DNA from: CAYVUI01 sp964454745
GTDB lineage: Bacteria > Planctomycetota > Phycisphaerae > Sedimentisphaerales > Anaerohalosphaeraceae
NCBI GenBank assembly: GCA_964454745.1
Contig: CAYVUI010000045.1
Location: 1-32,467 of the forward strand
Length of the DNA stretch: 32,467 nucleotides
Direction of reading: 5' to 3'
A model generated the notes under the pieces. That model had not been told where the DNA came from, did no database searches, and saw only the letters and a program-made list of their open reading frames with translations. Shown here in pieces: positions 1 to 8,098 of this stretch. The position numbers and the translations under genes were made by a program. The first letter of the stretch is position 1. Every line of letters begins with the position of its first letter.

Positions 1-104
1 ACGGAAGTATCGTCACCGCTGATGCGGAGGAGGGTCGCTCCTGCCTGTCCCGGCAAAGGGGCGCAGGTCGCCGCCGCTGCGATGGTGTCGCTCAGGTCAT
101 ACAT
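1..104 (-). CDS. mnmE: tRNA modification GTPase MnmE, N-terminal fragment
   Basis: Only the first 34 codons lie in the window; the gene runs off the left edge. Reading leftward from the ATG at 104, the peptide begins MYDLSDTIAAAAT and continues with GQAGATLLRISGDD. This matches the start of MnmE (TrmE), where a DTI-A-AT segment is followed by a G-x-G-x-x-x-x-R-x-SG stretch in the tetrahydrofolate-binding N-terminal domain. In known bacteria MnmE works with MnmG to place a (carboxymethyl)aminomethyl group on the wobble uridine of certain tRNAs. The start lies 37 bases after the yidC stop on the same strand, so the two are probably cotranscribed; yidC-mnmE order is common near replication origins. 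The GTPase domain cannot be checked because it is outside the window. Confidence 0.82.
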   Translation of the reverse strand, partial: MYDLSDTIAAAATCAPLPGQAGATLLRISGDDTS

Positions 105-141
105 GGCCTCGCTCGTTTTTCATTGCGTGCCTGTGGATCGC

Positions 142-2193
142 TTACATGGAGTTTTTGTAAAAGGGTTTGGGCTTTTTCTTTTTTACTTTTCCGCCGGTTT
201 TGCTGGTGACCGGTACGAGGTTCTGGTCTTTGGCCTCTTCTTCCTGCTGGATGTGTTTGCGGATGACGTACTGCTCGCAAACCCCGGCAAAGGTACTGGC
301 CATAATATACAGGTTCACACCGGACGGCCCCGTGTAGAGCAGGATCGGGAACATCAGCGGGAACATGATCTTCATCATTTTCTGCTGTTTTTCCATCTCG
401 GGGTTCATGCTGCCGGCGGCCTGCTGGCTGGGCATGAGCTGCTGCTGGAGGAAGAAGGCAACGCCCATCAACAGAGGCAGGAGGTTGAGCGACTCAATCG
501 TGACATTGAGCAGCGGGATGGTAAACGGGGTAAACGAGATCAGGGCATCGGGCATGGAAAGGTCTGTGATCCATACCGGCAAAAACGCTGCGCCGCGAAG
601 GTCGATACTGCCGTCAATCGAACTCCACAGGGAGATCCAGATCGGGATTTGCAGGAACATCGGCAGCATGCCCTTGACCGGGTCGAGGTGCGAGATGCCC
701 TTTTCCCGCTGGTGCTCCATGATCTTGCGGTTCATTTCCTGGGCATTGCCGGCGTATTTCTTGCGAATGGCCTGGATTTCGGGTGTGTTCATGCTCTTGC
801 TGTACCGCTGCATGGAGATCTGGCTCATCTTGGTGACCGGGTGAAGGATCAGGCGGATCAGCAGTACAAGGATGATAATGATGACACCGTAATTGGGAAT
901 GAACGTGTACAGCCATTTCATGAAGGTCATCATGCCCAGTGCGATCGGGCTGATGAACGCCTGCGGGCAGCAGCATGCCATAAAGTGGATCGTATGAACA
1001 AAGCCCAGGTCCCGGTAGGTGTCGTTGTTGGCGAATACCCAGCGGTCTTTGGGGCCAAAGTAAACCTGCATGCCGATGGTTCGGGCCGCGTTGTCGCTGC
1101 CTGCGGGGGAAAGCTTGACTGAGTTGCTTAACAGCGTAAAGCCAAGGCTTCCATTTTCTTTGGATTGGCCGTCGGCGGGTCCGTAAAAGTACTGCGCCCG
1201 TCCAGGACGAAGCGGGGCCAGGTTCTCGGCGTCAGGTTTTGGGTGCACAATTGCGGCGAAGTACTTGTTCGTGTCCGCCGCCCAGAGAAAGCGGCCCTGG
1301 TCCGGCTGGACCAGGTTGCGTTTTTCCGGTGTGTTCTTATCGACGGCTTTCTCGATCTTGTTCGCATCCAGACGGGTCGTGGTGATTTTGCCTTGCGCGG
1401 TATACGCGGAAAAGATGCTGCGTGCATCCCGGCGAAAGCCCTCTCGGTCAATGCCGCCGGTGCCCTGGAAGGCAAATTCGGTTTTGAGTTCTCGCGGGGT
1501 GAGGTTTTCGAGATTTACATCACAGTCTAGCAGGTAGCTGCCGGGACGAATGCGGTACGTCTTGGTCACCCGGATCGCATCTTTGCGGTTGGCATCGAGC
1601 ACTACCGCCGTAAACGTGACTTCCTGGCTGCCGTCCGCGTTGGTCTTTGTCTCTCCCATCTCAAAGTTGAGCCTGTCGAGCGGCAGCGGCCCGGCCCCGG
1701 CCCCGATGACCGAAAACGCCCGGTTGGCCAGGTTGTAAATCTCTGAGCCGCGGGACGTTTGGATCGGTTCGGTCAAGACCAGGTGTGAGGGGTTTTCATG
1801 GTCTCGGTCGTCAAATTCGCTGAGGACCACTTTTTCCACCGACGCCCCCAGCGTATTGAATGTAATCTTGTATTTGAATTTCTCCGGGTCATCAAAGCGT
1901 TTGATTTCCTCATAAACCTCGCCAAGTGTTACGGTCTGGTTTTCATTTTGATACGCGCGGAGCTTTCCAAATGAATAGCCGTCATCGAGTGCAGCGAAGG
2001 CGGTCTCGCTGTTGAGTTCCTCGGTTTCATTGGCCCCAAGCGCAGCGGCTGGCAGGGCGGAAGTTTTACAGACTGCCGAGAGCGGTGCCACGCCGGTACA
2101 GGCAGGACAATTCATTTTCGCGGCGGTAAACAATCCTGCACAGAGCAGAGCCACAGCCACACATGCGCTTATCAGAAGCGTTTTCATTTTCAT
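142..2193 (-). CDS. yidC: Membrane protein insertase YidC
   Basis: This 683-residue protein is YidC/Oxa1, which inserts proteins into the inner membrane alone or with Sec. An N-terminal membrane segment (about residues 3-20) is followed by a large periplasmic domain (about 60-390). The conserved C-terminal core then has hydrophobic segments near 400-455 (including NYGVIIIILVLLIRLILHP), about 515-530 (MFLQIPIWISLWSSI), about 570-585 and about 610-640 (GPSGVNLYIMAS). The tail is lysine-rich (KVKKKKPKP), as is usual for ribosome binding. The long periplasmic domain is the Gram-negative form. I chose ATG 2193 over an in-frame TTG at 2211 because GGAAAG lies about ten bases upstream. mnmE follows 37 bases downstream and the metallophosphoesterase ends 58 bases upstream, all on the minus strand. 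Confidence 0.95.
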   Translation of the reverse strand: MKMKTLLISACVAVALLCAGLFTAAKMNCPACTGVAPLSAVCKTSALPAAALGANETEELNSETAFAALDDGYSFGKLRAYQNENQTVTLGEVYEEIKRFDDPEKFKYKITFNTLGASVEKVVLSEFDDRDHENPSHLVLTEPIQTSRGSEIYNLANRAFSVIGAGAGPLPLDRLNFEMGETKTNADGSQEVTFTAVVLDANRKDAIRVTKTYRIRPGSYLLDCDVNLENLTPRELKTEFAFQGTGGIDREGFRRDARSIFSAYTAQGKITTTRLDANKIEKAVDKNTPEKRNLVQPDQGRFLWAADTNKYFAAIVHPKPDAENLAPLRPGRAQYFYGPADGQSKENGSLGFTLLSNSVKLSPAGSDNAARTIGMQVYFGPKDRWVFANNDTYRDLGFVHTIHFMACCCPQAFISPIALGMMTFMKWLYTFIPNYGVIIIILVLLIRLILHPVTKMSQISMQRYSKSMNTPEIQAIRKKYAGNAQEMNRKIMEHQREKGISHLDPVKGMLPMFLQIPIWISLWSSIDGSIDLRGAAFLPVWITDLSMPDALISFTPFTIPLLNVTIESLNLLPLLMGVAFFLQQQLMPSQQAAGSMNPEMEKQQKMMKIMFPLMFPILLYTGPSGVNLYIMASTFAGVCEQYVIRKHIQQEEEAKDQNLVPVTSKTGGKVKKKKPKPFYKNSM

Positions 2194-2251
2194 AGAGAGA
2201 TTACTTTCCAATCAGGGATTCATTTCATTTTGTGCCGGGACCGTTGTCTGC

Positions 2252-3034
2252 TTATCTTCCGTCATACAGGCGGTCGCCTTCGAAATTATCAAGTTCCTCA
2301 ACTTCGTAAATTTTTCTCGCAGCGGCTTCGTAGTCGTATTCCACGCGGACAAAGTGGACTTTATCCTCTTCGATGTATGCGTAACTGGCGCGGTTGTCGC
2401 GGTCTCGCGGCTGACCGACGGAACCAACATTGATAATCGCTTTTTCGCCCTCGATGATCGGGTAGACATCGCCCAGCTCGTCGGGGGTATAAAAGTCCGG
2501 GTCTTCAAGGAACACGCCGGGCAGGTGGGTATGGCCGATGAAGCACAAGTGCTCAACCCGCTCAAAAAGCGAGGTAATTTTGCTCGGGGTGCTGTAAACG
2601 TCGTCAGGGAATACATATTCATTGATCGGACGCCGCGGGGAGGCATGGACCATGTCGATATGGACATCCAGGCCGTTGAGCTTTTTCTTAAGAACATGCC
2701 GCATCTGCTGGTTGCCCAGGTAGTCCCAGAATTTGTGGCGGCGTTTCTTGTCCGATTCGGTCTCGAGTTTCGCCCGGCCCCAATAGCTGGCCGATTCTGC
2801 GCCATAGTTGAAGTTGGTCGGCTCGTAGAGTACGGCAAAGTCGTGATTGCCCAGCACCGAAAACTCCGTCCGCTCAATGACCATATCGAGGCATTCGCGC
2901 GGATCCGCCGCGTAGCCGAGGATATCCCCGAGACAGTATACGGTCTTGATTTCCCGGTTGTCGATGTCCTCAAAGACCTTGGTCAAAGCCTCGATATTCG
3001 AGTGAATGTCGCTGATAATCGCAAATCGTTCCAC
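2252..3034 (-). CDS. Calcineurin-like metallophosphoesterase (YfcE/MJ0936 type)
   Basis: This 260-residue protein has the full dinuclear-metal set of calcineurin-like phosphoesterases: SDIHSN (D9, H11), GDILGY (D37), GNHD (N63, H64), a histidine in VHASPRR and GHTH near residue 167-170. The small size, the motif order and the GDILGY-DP-E stretch put it with the YfcE/MJ0936 single-domain enzymes. These hydrolyse phosphodiesters or phosphoproteins in vitro; the substrate here cannot be told. There is no signal peptide, so it is cytoplasmic. I chose the GTG start at 3034 because AAGGAA sits seven bases upstream and the domain begins at once. That ribosome-binding site overlaps the stop of the GcvT-like gene (ends 3045), so the two are probably translationally coupled. 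Confidence 0.88.
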   Translation of the reverse strand: MERFAIISDIHSNIEALTKVFEDIDNREIKTVYCLGDILGYAADPRECLDMVIERTEFSVLGNHDFAVLYEPTNFNYGAESASYWGRAKLETESDKKRRHKFWDYLGNQQMRHVLKKKLNGLDVHIDMVHASPRRPINEYVFPDDVYSTPSKITSLFERVEHLCFIGHTHLPGVFLEDPDFYTPDELGDVYPIIEGEKAIINVGSVGQPRDRDNRASYAYIEEDKVHFVRVEYDYEAAARKIYEVEELDNFEGDRLYDGR

Positions 3035-3044
3035 GTAGATTTCC

Positions 3045-3740
3045 TTATACTGATCCGGCGTCTTCCTGGGCCCCGGCCTGTGCACGGGCCCATTCGAGGC
3101 ATTCCATCCCGCCGGGGATGATATTTTCACGTTCATGATACTTGGCAATGGCTCCTCCCGCAAGAGATGCCGCTCCGACCGGGCACATCAGCTCCATGCC
3201 GTCGGATTCGAGCCAACTGTCCCGAAAGATCACGATTTTCATCATGAAAAGGTTCATCACCTTAATCGCCCCCGTATCGAGGTCCGGCACGGGCATTGGC
3301 AGGATATTGGCGATGGCTTCAACCGCGCGGGGGCCGTAAATGCCCAGCATGGCGGTTTTTTCGGTCAGATTCTCTATTTTAACGCCTTCAGAGGCTTCCA
3401 GCCGCTCGAGAATCTCTTCAGTCCGGTTCGGCCAGGCCAGCAGCAGATATTCCTGCTCGCCGGTGCGGTAAACCCGGGCAAAATCCGCCCCGGTGCCGGC
3501 ATAAACTTCCAACGCATCGGCCCAGATGCCCGTCGTCTGCCCGATTGCCTCGATGGCCCCGGTTCCGCTGATCTGGATGCGGCCAACGCTGCAAAGGTCA
3601 AAAGCGGCGCAGTTTTGGGCAATTGCCTCTCGTTCCGCGTCAATATTTCCGTAATCAGCGGGCATCTTCCAGCCGTGATACTCGCCGAAATTTGCCCCTA
3701 ATTGTTCATGTACCGATTGAAATGGACTCGGTTTTGTCAT
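3045..3740 (-). CDS. Short GcvT/YgfZ-like folate-binding protein
   Basis: This 231-residue protein resembles the N-terminal folate-binding part of the GcvT/YgfZ family. The start (FGEYHGWKMPADYGNIDAE), then AFDLCSVGRIQISG, LGIYGPRAVEA and the final GMECLEWARAQAG match GcvT blocks in order. Known GcvT is about 360 residues and YgfZ about 325. This one stops just after the block equal to GLEALE-R-EAG, so the C-terminal barrel is missing. The paired aspartates of the glycine-cleavage T-protein region are not evident (ADFARVYR instead), so I doubt it acts in glycine cleavage. YgfZ-type proteins assist Fe-S enzymes and tRNA modification, and mnmE lies two genes downstream, but the link is inference. 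The ATG at 3740 has AAGGG nine bases upstream. It is the first gene of the minus-strand run. Confidence 0.75.
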   Translation of the reverse strand: MTKPSPFQSVHEQLGANFGEYHGWKMPADYGNIDAEREAIAQNCAAFDLCSVGRIQISGTGAIEAIGQTTGIWADALEVYAGTGADFARVYRTGEQEYLLLAWPNRTEEILERLEASEGVKIENLTEKTAMLGIYGPRAVEAIANILPMPVPDLDTGAIKVMNLFMMKIVIFRDSWLESDGMELMCPVGAASLAGGAIAKYHERENIIPGGMECLEWARAQAGAQEDAGSV

Positions 3741-3893
3741 ATTCAGCCCTTATGGTTCATTTCACGTAAAACCGGTAACATACCATAAAACCGCGTCAAT
3801 TCCAAACTCATTTTCTAATCTCTGTTCAGCAGATTGAGGTGTAAGTGGGGCAACTTTTGCCTGAAAAGGCCTGTCAAGAACCGCTTGGGTCCG

Positions 3894-3929
3894 ATAACGT
3901 ATAAATAATCGGTATGGAAAATACGTTAT
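3894..3929. promoter_or_regulatory. 9-bp inverted repeat in divergent region (possible operator)
   Basis: ATAACGTAT at 3894-3902 and its exact reverse complement ATACGTTAT at 3921-3929 are separated by 18 bases. The centre-to-centre distance is 27 bases, between the two divergent gene runs. It could be an operator, or simply a hairpin if transcribed. No regulator can be named. Confidence 0.35.
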
Positions 3930-4056
3930 ACCGAGAACCATTGCTAATAAACCGGGCTTATACACCTTTGCAATCGTGACTTTGTGCAGCGTTTTTGTAA
4001 AGGTGAGGATCCTAGGGCTTCAGGATGAACCCCGATCCTCGGTTCGTAAGCGCAGG

Positions 4057-4086
4057 CCGCCTTTGAAAAAAGGCGGTTTGCTTTTT
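4057..4086 (+). terminator. Rho-independent terminator upstream of lptB
   Basis: The stem CCGCCTTT (4057-4064) pairs perfectly with AAAGGCGG (4069-4076), followed by TTTGCTTTTT. It points rightward, yet no plus-strand gene precedes it in the window. It therefore ends either an unrecognised short RNA or a transcript that starts within the intergenic region. A second hairpin lies just before it: GAGGATC at 4005-4011 pairs with GATCCTC at 4034-4040, with an inner GGG/CCC. Confidence 0.7.
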
Positions 4087-4105
4087 ATCCCGCCCCCGTT
4101 ATAAT
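4078..4105 (+). promoter_or_regulatory. Probable sigma-70 type promoter of lptB
   Basis: TTGCTT (4078-4083), a 16-base spacer and TATAAT (4100-4105) precede lptB by about 40 bases. The -35 overlaps the T-tract of the terminator, so upstream transcription ends where the lptB promoter begins. The -10 is a full consensus match. Confidence 0.55.
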
Positions 4106-4146
4106 GCTGTTTTCGATATTCCTGATTGATTAAGGAGATAGATTTA

Positions 4147-4896
4147 GTGGATATGACACTGCTCGAAACGCGGGGTCTTGTCAAGAAATACGGCGGGCGA
4201 ACGGTGGTGGACCATGCGGCGATTACGGTCGAGCAGCGTTCCATTGTAGGACTGCTGGGCCGGAACGGGGCGGGCAAAACCACGACATTCCGGATGACCA
4301 TCGGCATGATTATTCCCAACGACGGCTCGGTGATCTTCGAGGGTACGGATATTACCCGGCTTCCGATGTACAAACGGGCCCGGCTGGGGATGGGGTATCT
4401 CTCGCAGGAGCCCAGCGTATTTCAGCGCCTGACCGTACGCGACAACCTTAGGGCGATCCTTGAGACGATGTCAATCTCTTCGAAGGAGCGTGACCGCCGT
4501 GCGGATATGCTCGTTGAGCGGTTCGGCCTGAGTGAAGTAATACATTCGCAGGCACGGTTCCTCTCGGGCGGTGAGCGGCGAAAGCTCGAAATCGCGCGGG
4601 CGATGGTGACCAATCCGTCGCTGATTTTGCTCGATGAGCCGTTTAGCGGGGTTGACCCGATTGCGGTCGAGGAGCTCCAGGGCGAGATTCGCCGGCTGGT
4701 GGCCTCGGGGCTTAGCGTGCTGATCACGGACCACAACGTCGAGCGGACCCTCGAAGTGGCCGATAAGGCGTATATCATGGACCACGGCAAGGTGATCGCT
4801 CACGGCAGCCCGCGGGAGATCATCCGAAACGACCTGGTCAAGAAGAGCTACCTCGGCTCGACGTTCAAGGGTGATGAATTTGACCACATGGAGTAA
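4147..4896 (+). CDS. lptB: LPS export ABC transporter ATP-binding protein LptB
   Basis: This 249-residue ATPase matches LptB, the cytoplasmic motor that drives lipopolysaccharide from the inner membrane to the outer membrane through LptFG-C-A-D-E. Walker A is GRNGAGKT (about 38-45), the ABC signature is LSGGERRKLEIARA (about 139-152), Walker B is LILLDEP (about 159-165) and the switch histidine is in ITDHN (about 194). The phrases GMGYLSQEPSVFQRL, FSGVDPIAV and ITDHNVERTLEVADKAYIMDHG are hallmarks of LptB among ABC proteins. The GTG at 4147 has AAGGAG nine bases upstream; ATG 4153 is a weaker alternative. def starts 31 bases downstream. lptA and lptC, which often precede lptB, are absent here. 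Confidence 0.93.
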   Translation: MDMTLLETRGLVKKYGGRTVVDHAAITVEQRSIVGLLGRNGAGKTTTFRMTIGMIIPNDGSVIFEGTDITRLPMYKRARLGMGYLSQEPSVFQRLTVRDNLRAILETMSISSKERDRRADMLVERFGLSEVIHSQARFLSGGERRKLEIARAMVTNPSLILLDEPFSGVDPIAVEELQGEIRRLVASGLSVLITDHNVERTLEVADKAYIMDHGKVIAHGSPREIIRNDLVKKSYLGSTFKGDEFDHME

Positions 4897-4926
4897 TGTC
4901 AGTACTATAGATAGACGGGCGATAAA

Positions 4927-5445
4927 ATGGTTGATGTAGAAAAATGCAAACTGACGAGGTATCCGGCGCAGGTGCTTACCGAGCCGGCAAAGCCGATCGA
5001 GACCATCGACGACAATATCCGTCAGCTTGCGGACAGAATGATCAATATCATGATCGAGACCAAAGGTGTGGGCCTGGCCGGTCCGCAGGCGGGGGTAAAT
5101 TTGCAGATTTTTGTCGTTTCCATAGACGGTACGCGCGAGCACGCACGGGTGTATATCAACCCCGAGATTGAGACCGCCGGCCAGATCGAGGAAAACGAAG
5201 AGGGCTGCCTTTCGATCCCCGGTTTGTATACCCGCATCCGCCGCTACAGTGAGTGTACCGTTACCGCGACCGACCTGGAGGGCAACCGGTTTACCCAGAG
5301 CGGCGAGGGGCTGCTGGCCCGGGCGTTCCAGCATGAGTACGACCACCTGCAGGGCAAGATGATTAAGGACCGCATGAGCCGGGTCGCAAAGATCGCCCAT
5401 CGTAAAAAACTCAAAGAACTCGAAGAAAATTTCCACCCGGAGTAG
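4927..5445 (+). CDS. def: Peptide deformylase
   Basis: This 172-residue enzyme removes the formyl group from the N-terminal methionine of new proteins. All three family motifs are intact: GVGLAGPQAG (about 47-56), EGCLS (about 93-97, metal-binding cysteine) and QHEYDH (about 135-140, two metal-binding histidines and the catalytic glutamate in HEYDH). The length is typical. The C-terminal tail is rich in lysine and glutamate. The start is ATG 4927 with only a weak upstream ribosome-binding site. It lies 30 bases after lptB and 35 bases before fmt. The def-fmt pairing is classic, because Fmt adds the formyl group that Def removes. Confidence 0.96.
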   Translation: MVDVEKCKLTRYPAQVLTEPAKPIETIDDNIRQLADRMINIMIETKGVGLAGPQAGVNLQIFVVSIDGTREHARVYINPEIETAGQIEENEEGCLSIPGLYTRIRRYSECTVTATDLEGNRFTQSGEGLLARAFQHEYDHLQGKMIKDRMSRVAKIAHRKKLKELEENFHPE

Positions 5446-5480
5446 ATGCTTTGGGGCCGGTTGTCAAGGCAAAGAGATGT

Positions 5481-6449
5481 ATGAGGATTGTGTATTTCGG
5501 ATCATCTTCGTTCGGTATCCCGTCGCTCGAGGCACTTCGCCTTTCGCGTCATGAGCTGGTGCACGTTTTTACCCAGCCGGAGCGGCCTACGGGGCGAGGC
5601 AAAAAGGTTCAGCCTACCGATGTCGAGTTCTGGGCTCGGGAACATGATTTTCCCTATACCGAGGCGGAGAATATCAACAAGGCTGAAATGCTCGAAAAAA
5701 TACAGGCCCAAAATGCGGACCTGCTCGTAGTCATTGCTTTCGGCCAGTATGTCTCGCAAAAGGTGATCAAATCATTTCCCGCAGGGGCGATCAATGTCCA
5801 CGGCTCGCTATTGCCCGATTATCGCGGCGCGGCTCCGATCCATCATGCCCTCCTGGACGGCAAGACGGAAAGCGGCATTACGATCATCACCCTTGCAAAG
5901 GAGATGGATGCGGGATTGATGCTGGCCAACGCTTCCACGCCGATTGAGCCCGAGGACAATGCCGGTACGGTTCACGACCGCCTGGCCAATCTTGCGGCCC
6001 CGGTTCTGATGGAAACTATCGACAAGATCGAGAACGGAACCGCCGAATATACTCCGCAGGACGACGCGAAGGCGACCTTTGCCTCCAAGCTGACCAAGGA
6101 GATGGGCCGCATCGACTTTCACCAGCCTGTTGAGGTGATTTTCAACAAGATTCGCGGCCTGTGGCCCTGGCCCGGTGCCCAGACACAGTTTCAAAAGCAG
6201 GGCGCCGGTAAAAAAGAGAAAGTTCTGCTGGCGGAATCGCAGATCATTGATAAAGTTTGCGATTGTGACCTTGCGCCGGGCACGCTGGATGAGAACCTTA
6301 ACGTGGTCTGCCAGCCGGGTCTGCTTAAAATTGAGCGGCTGCGTCCCGCGGGCAAGGGCATGATGAACTTCAAAGATTTTGTTAACGGCCGCCATATCGA
6401 GCCGGGCGATGCGTTTCTCTCCGCCCAGCCGGAAAAGGGGGCCTCCTGA
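5481..6449 (+). CDS. fmt: Methionyl-tRNA formyltransferase
   Basis: This 322-residue enzyme formylates initiator methionyl-tRNA using 10-formyl-tetrahydrofolate. The N-terminal formyltransferase fold begins MRIVYFGSSSFGIPSLEAL. The catalytic asparagine and histidine lie in INVHGSLLPDYRGAAPIHHA (about residues 103-122) and the catalytic aspartate in KEMDAGLM (about 143). The C-terminal tRNA-binding domain contains IRGLWPWPGAQ. I chose ATG 5481 because the conserved fold begins directly there; an upstream in-frame TTG at 5451 would add ten unconserved residues. The stop (6447-6449) overlaps the rsmB start by one base. Confidence 0.96.
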   Translation: MRIVYFGSSSFGIPSLEALRLSRHELVHVFTQPERPTGRGKKVQPTDVEFWAREHDFPYTEAENINKAEMLEKIQAQNADLLVVIAFGQYVSQKVIKSFPAGAINVHGSLLPDYRGAAPIHHALLDGKTESGITIITLAKEMDAGLMLANASTPIEPEDNAGTVHDRLANLAAPVLMETIDKIENGTAEYTPQDDAKATFASKLTKEMGRIDFHQPVEVIFNKIRGLWPWPGAQTQFQKQGAGKKEKVLLAESQIIDKVCDCDLAPGTLDENLNVVCQPGLLKIERLRPAGKGMMNFKDFVNGRHIEPGDAFLSAQPEKGAS

Positions 6450-7822
6450 TGACAGCAAAGCCGGACATTTCCGCCCGCCGTCTTGCCCTTGGGGTGCTTG
6501 ATGAACTCAAGCTCAAAAAAGAAACCGCCCAGCAGAAACTCCATCAGAAACTTTCTCGCACAGCCAGCCCCGCCCATGCGACCGACCTGGTCATGGGTGT
6601 GCTTCGCCATCGAAAAACGATTGATCGTGCCGTAACGAAAATCTGCGGCAAGCGCATCGACCGCATCAGCCCCAAACTGCTCAACATCCTGCGTATGGGT
6701 ACGTATGAGCTTTTGTACTGCCCGGATACGCCGGATTATGCCGTAATTAACGAAGCGGTTGACCTGGCCGGGGGCTTTTCCGAGAAGCAGAAAGGTTTTG
6801 TCAACGCCTGTCTTCGCAGCATCCAGAAAGCGATCCGCAAACGAACTGCAGTGCGAAAAAAGCCCGCCTCGGATGCGATCCCGCAGACGCCGGATCATGC
6901 CTGCCTGCTCCATACTTCCGTGCTGCCTGACCCGGGGCAAATGAAAAAATACCTCAGCGAAGCGTACAATCTTCCTGAATGGCTCGTAGCCCTCTGGCAC
7001 AAACACTACGGGGATGAGAAAACGCTGCAGATTTGCCGGGCCAGCCGCCGCAAACCCTCGATTTGCATCTATCCCAACCATGCCCACATGACCCTCGAAC
7101 GTCTCGCGGATTTGTTCGATAAGGCCGGCATCGAGTATCATCACCCGGAAAAAACGCGCTATTTCCAGTTGAAATCACACCAGCGAATCACGGAACTGCC
7201 CGGGTATGAGCAGGGGCTGTTTTTCGTGCAGGACCCGTCCGCGGCGGCGGTGATCGAGTCGCTGGCTCCCGAAACCGGGGATACCGTTCTCGATCTCTGC
7301 GCGGCACCGGGGACCAAAACGATCCATCTCGCGGGGCTCATGAAGGACCAGGGCACGGTCGTGGCCACCGATATCAACCCGAAAAGGCTCGATATTCTCC
7401 GTCAAAACGCCAGCCGGATGAACCTTCAGGCTATCGATGTACACTCGTATATCGAGTTCCAGATCAGCCAAACCCGTCACGAGTTCGACCTGATTCTCGT
7501 CGATGTCCCCTGTTCCAATACCGGGGTGCTGGCTCGCCGGGTCGAGGCGGCCTACCGGTTGACGAAAAAAGCCTTTGAATCCATTGAAAAAACCCAACTG
7601 GAGCTGCTGATAAAGGCGGCAACCCTTGCCTCGGAGAAAACCCGGATATGTTACAGCACCTGCAGTATCTGCCCGAGTGAAAATGAGGCCATTTTGGATG
7701 CGTTTTTAAATGTTCGCAAAGACTATCAGCTTACGTCACAGACCCTGACCCTGCCGCGGGCGGATGTGACCGATAATATCGACCATGACGGGGGGTTTTT
7801 TGCGGTTCTGGCGCGAAAATAG
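6449..7822 (+). CDS. rsmB: 16S rRNA (cytosine-C5) methyltransferase RsmB
   Basis: This 457-residue protein has an N-terminal NusB-like RNA-binding domain (about 10-140) and a C-terminal Rossmann methyltransferase. The SAM-binding motif is DLCAAPGTKTIHLAGL (about 281-296). The catalytic region has DVPCSNTGVLARR (about 351, PC plus the TGVL-R-R signature of RsmB) and the catalytic cysteine in YSTCSICPSENEA (about 401). RsmB makes m5C967 in E. coli 16S rRNA; the equivalent site is assumed here. A linker near 130-150 is rich in lysine and arginine. Its ATG overlaps the fmt stop as TGATG, so the two are translationally coupled. The lptB-def-fmt-rsmB run reads as one operon. The next 276 bases hold the DnaA-box cluster. 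Confidence 0.94.
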   Translation: MTAKPDISARRLALGVLDELKLKKETAQQKLHQKLSRTASPAHATDLVMGVLRHRKTIDRAVTKICGKRIDRISPKLLNILRMGTYELLYCPDTPDYAVINEAVDLAGGFSEKQKGFVNACLRSIQKAIRKRTAVRKKPASDAIPQTPDHACLLHTSVLPDPGQMKKYLSEAYNLPEWLVALWHKHYGDEKTLQICRASRRKPSICIYPNHAHMTLERLADLFDKAGIEYHHPEKTRYFQLKSHQRITELPGYEQGLFFVQDPSAAAVIESLAPETGDTVLDLCAAPGTKTIHLAGLMKDQGTVVATDINPKRLDILRQNASRMNLQAIDVHSYIEFQISQTRHEFDLILVDVPCSNTGVLARRVEAAYRLTKKAFESIEKTQLELLIKAATLASEKTRICYSTCSICPSENEAILDAFLNVRKDYQLTSQTLTLPRADVTDNIDHDGGFFAVLARK

Positions 7823-7867
7823 TCCGATAATACCGTTTTTCTCAACATTGATAATCCCGCATATTCC

Positions 7868-7977
7868 TAATCCACACGTTATCCACAAATACCATTTACA
7901 TTGTGTATAACTTGTTCACAATAATTTTTTTTCGCGCGCAACCCCCTAAGAAATGTACACCTACCGGATGTGGAAAA
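7868..7977. other. Cluster of DnaA boxes, candidate oriC or dnaA autoregulatory region
   Basis: Between rsmB and dnaA lies a cluster of DnaA-box-like 9-mers: TAATCCACA (7868-7876, one change from consensus), TTATCCACA (7879-7887, perfect), TGTGTATAA (7902-7910, reverse of TTATACACA), TTGTTCACA (7912-7920, fits TTNTNCACA) and TGTGGAAAA (7969-7977, reverse of TTTTCCACA). They occupy 110 bases. An AT-rich run (AATAATTTTTTTT, 7919-7932) next to GCGCGC could be an unwinding element. The position just upstream of dnaA, near yidC-mnmE, fits a bacterial oriC. The same cluster could also serve only in dnaA autoregulation. Confidence 0.7.
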
Positions 7978-8098
7978 GAAACTGCGCAAAACAGCGTTGA
8001 ATTCTTGTTTCCATTTCTTACGATGGACTGTTAACAAAAGGCTAACAATTGGAAATCTGAATAATGGATTATGCAGCATGCAGATGGAGTACTCGAAG

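Larger units (their letters stand above)
3741..4146. other. Divergent intergenic region between the GcvT-like gene and lptB
   Basis: About 400 bases with no convincing gene. It separates a minus-strand run from a plus-strand run. It contains a 9-bp inverted repeat (ATAACGTAT at 3894-3902, ATACGTTAT at 3921-3929), a long interrupted hairpin at 4005-4040, a rho-independent terminator at 4057-4086 and an lptB promoter overlapping its T-tract. One near DnaA box (TTATACACC at 3958) stands alone. A 67-codon minus-strand frame at 3762-3965 has no recognisable domain and was not called. Confidence 0.6.

Noticed and set aside
3762..3965. 67-codon minus-strand frame upstream of the GcvT-like gene
   Set aside because: GTG start, no ribosome-binding site, no recognisable domain, and it covers an inverted repeat in a regulatory gap.
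3958..3966. TTATACACC as a DnaA box marking the origin at the strand switch
   Set aside because: A single near-match without neighbours; the cluster at 7868-7977 is far stronger.
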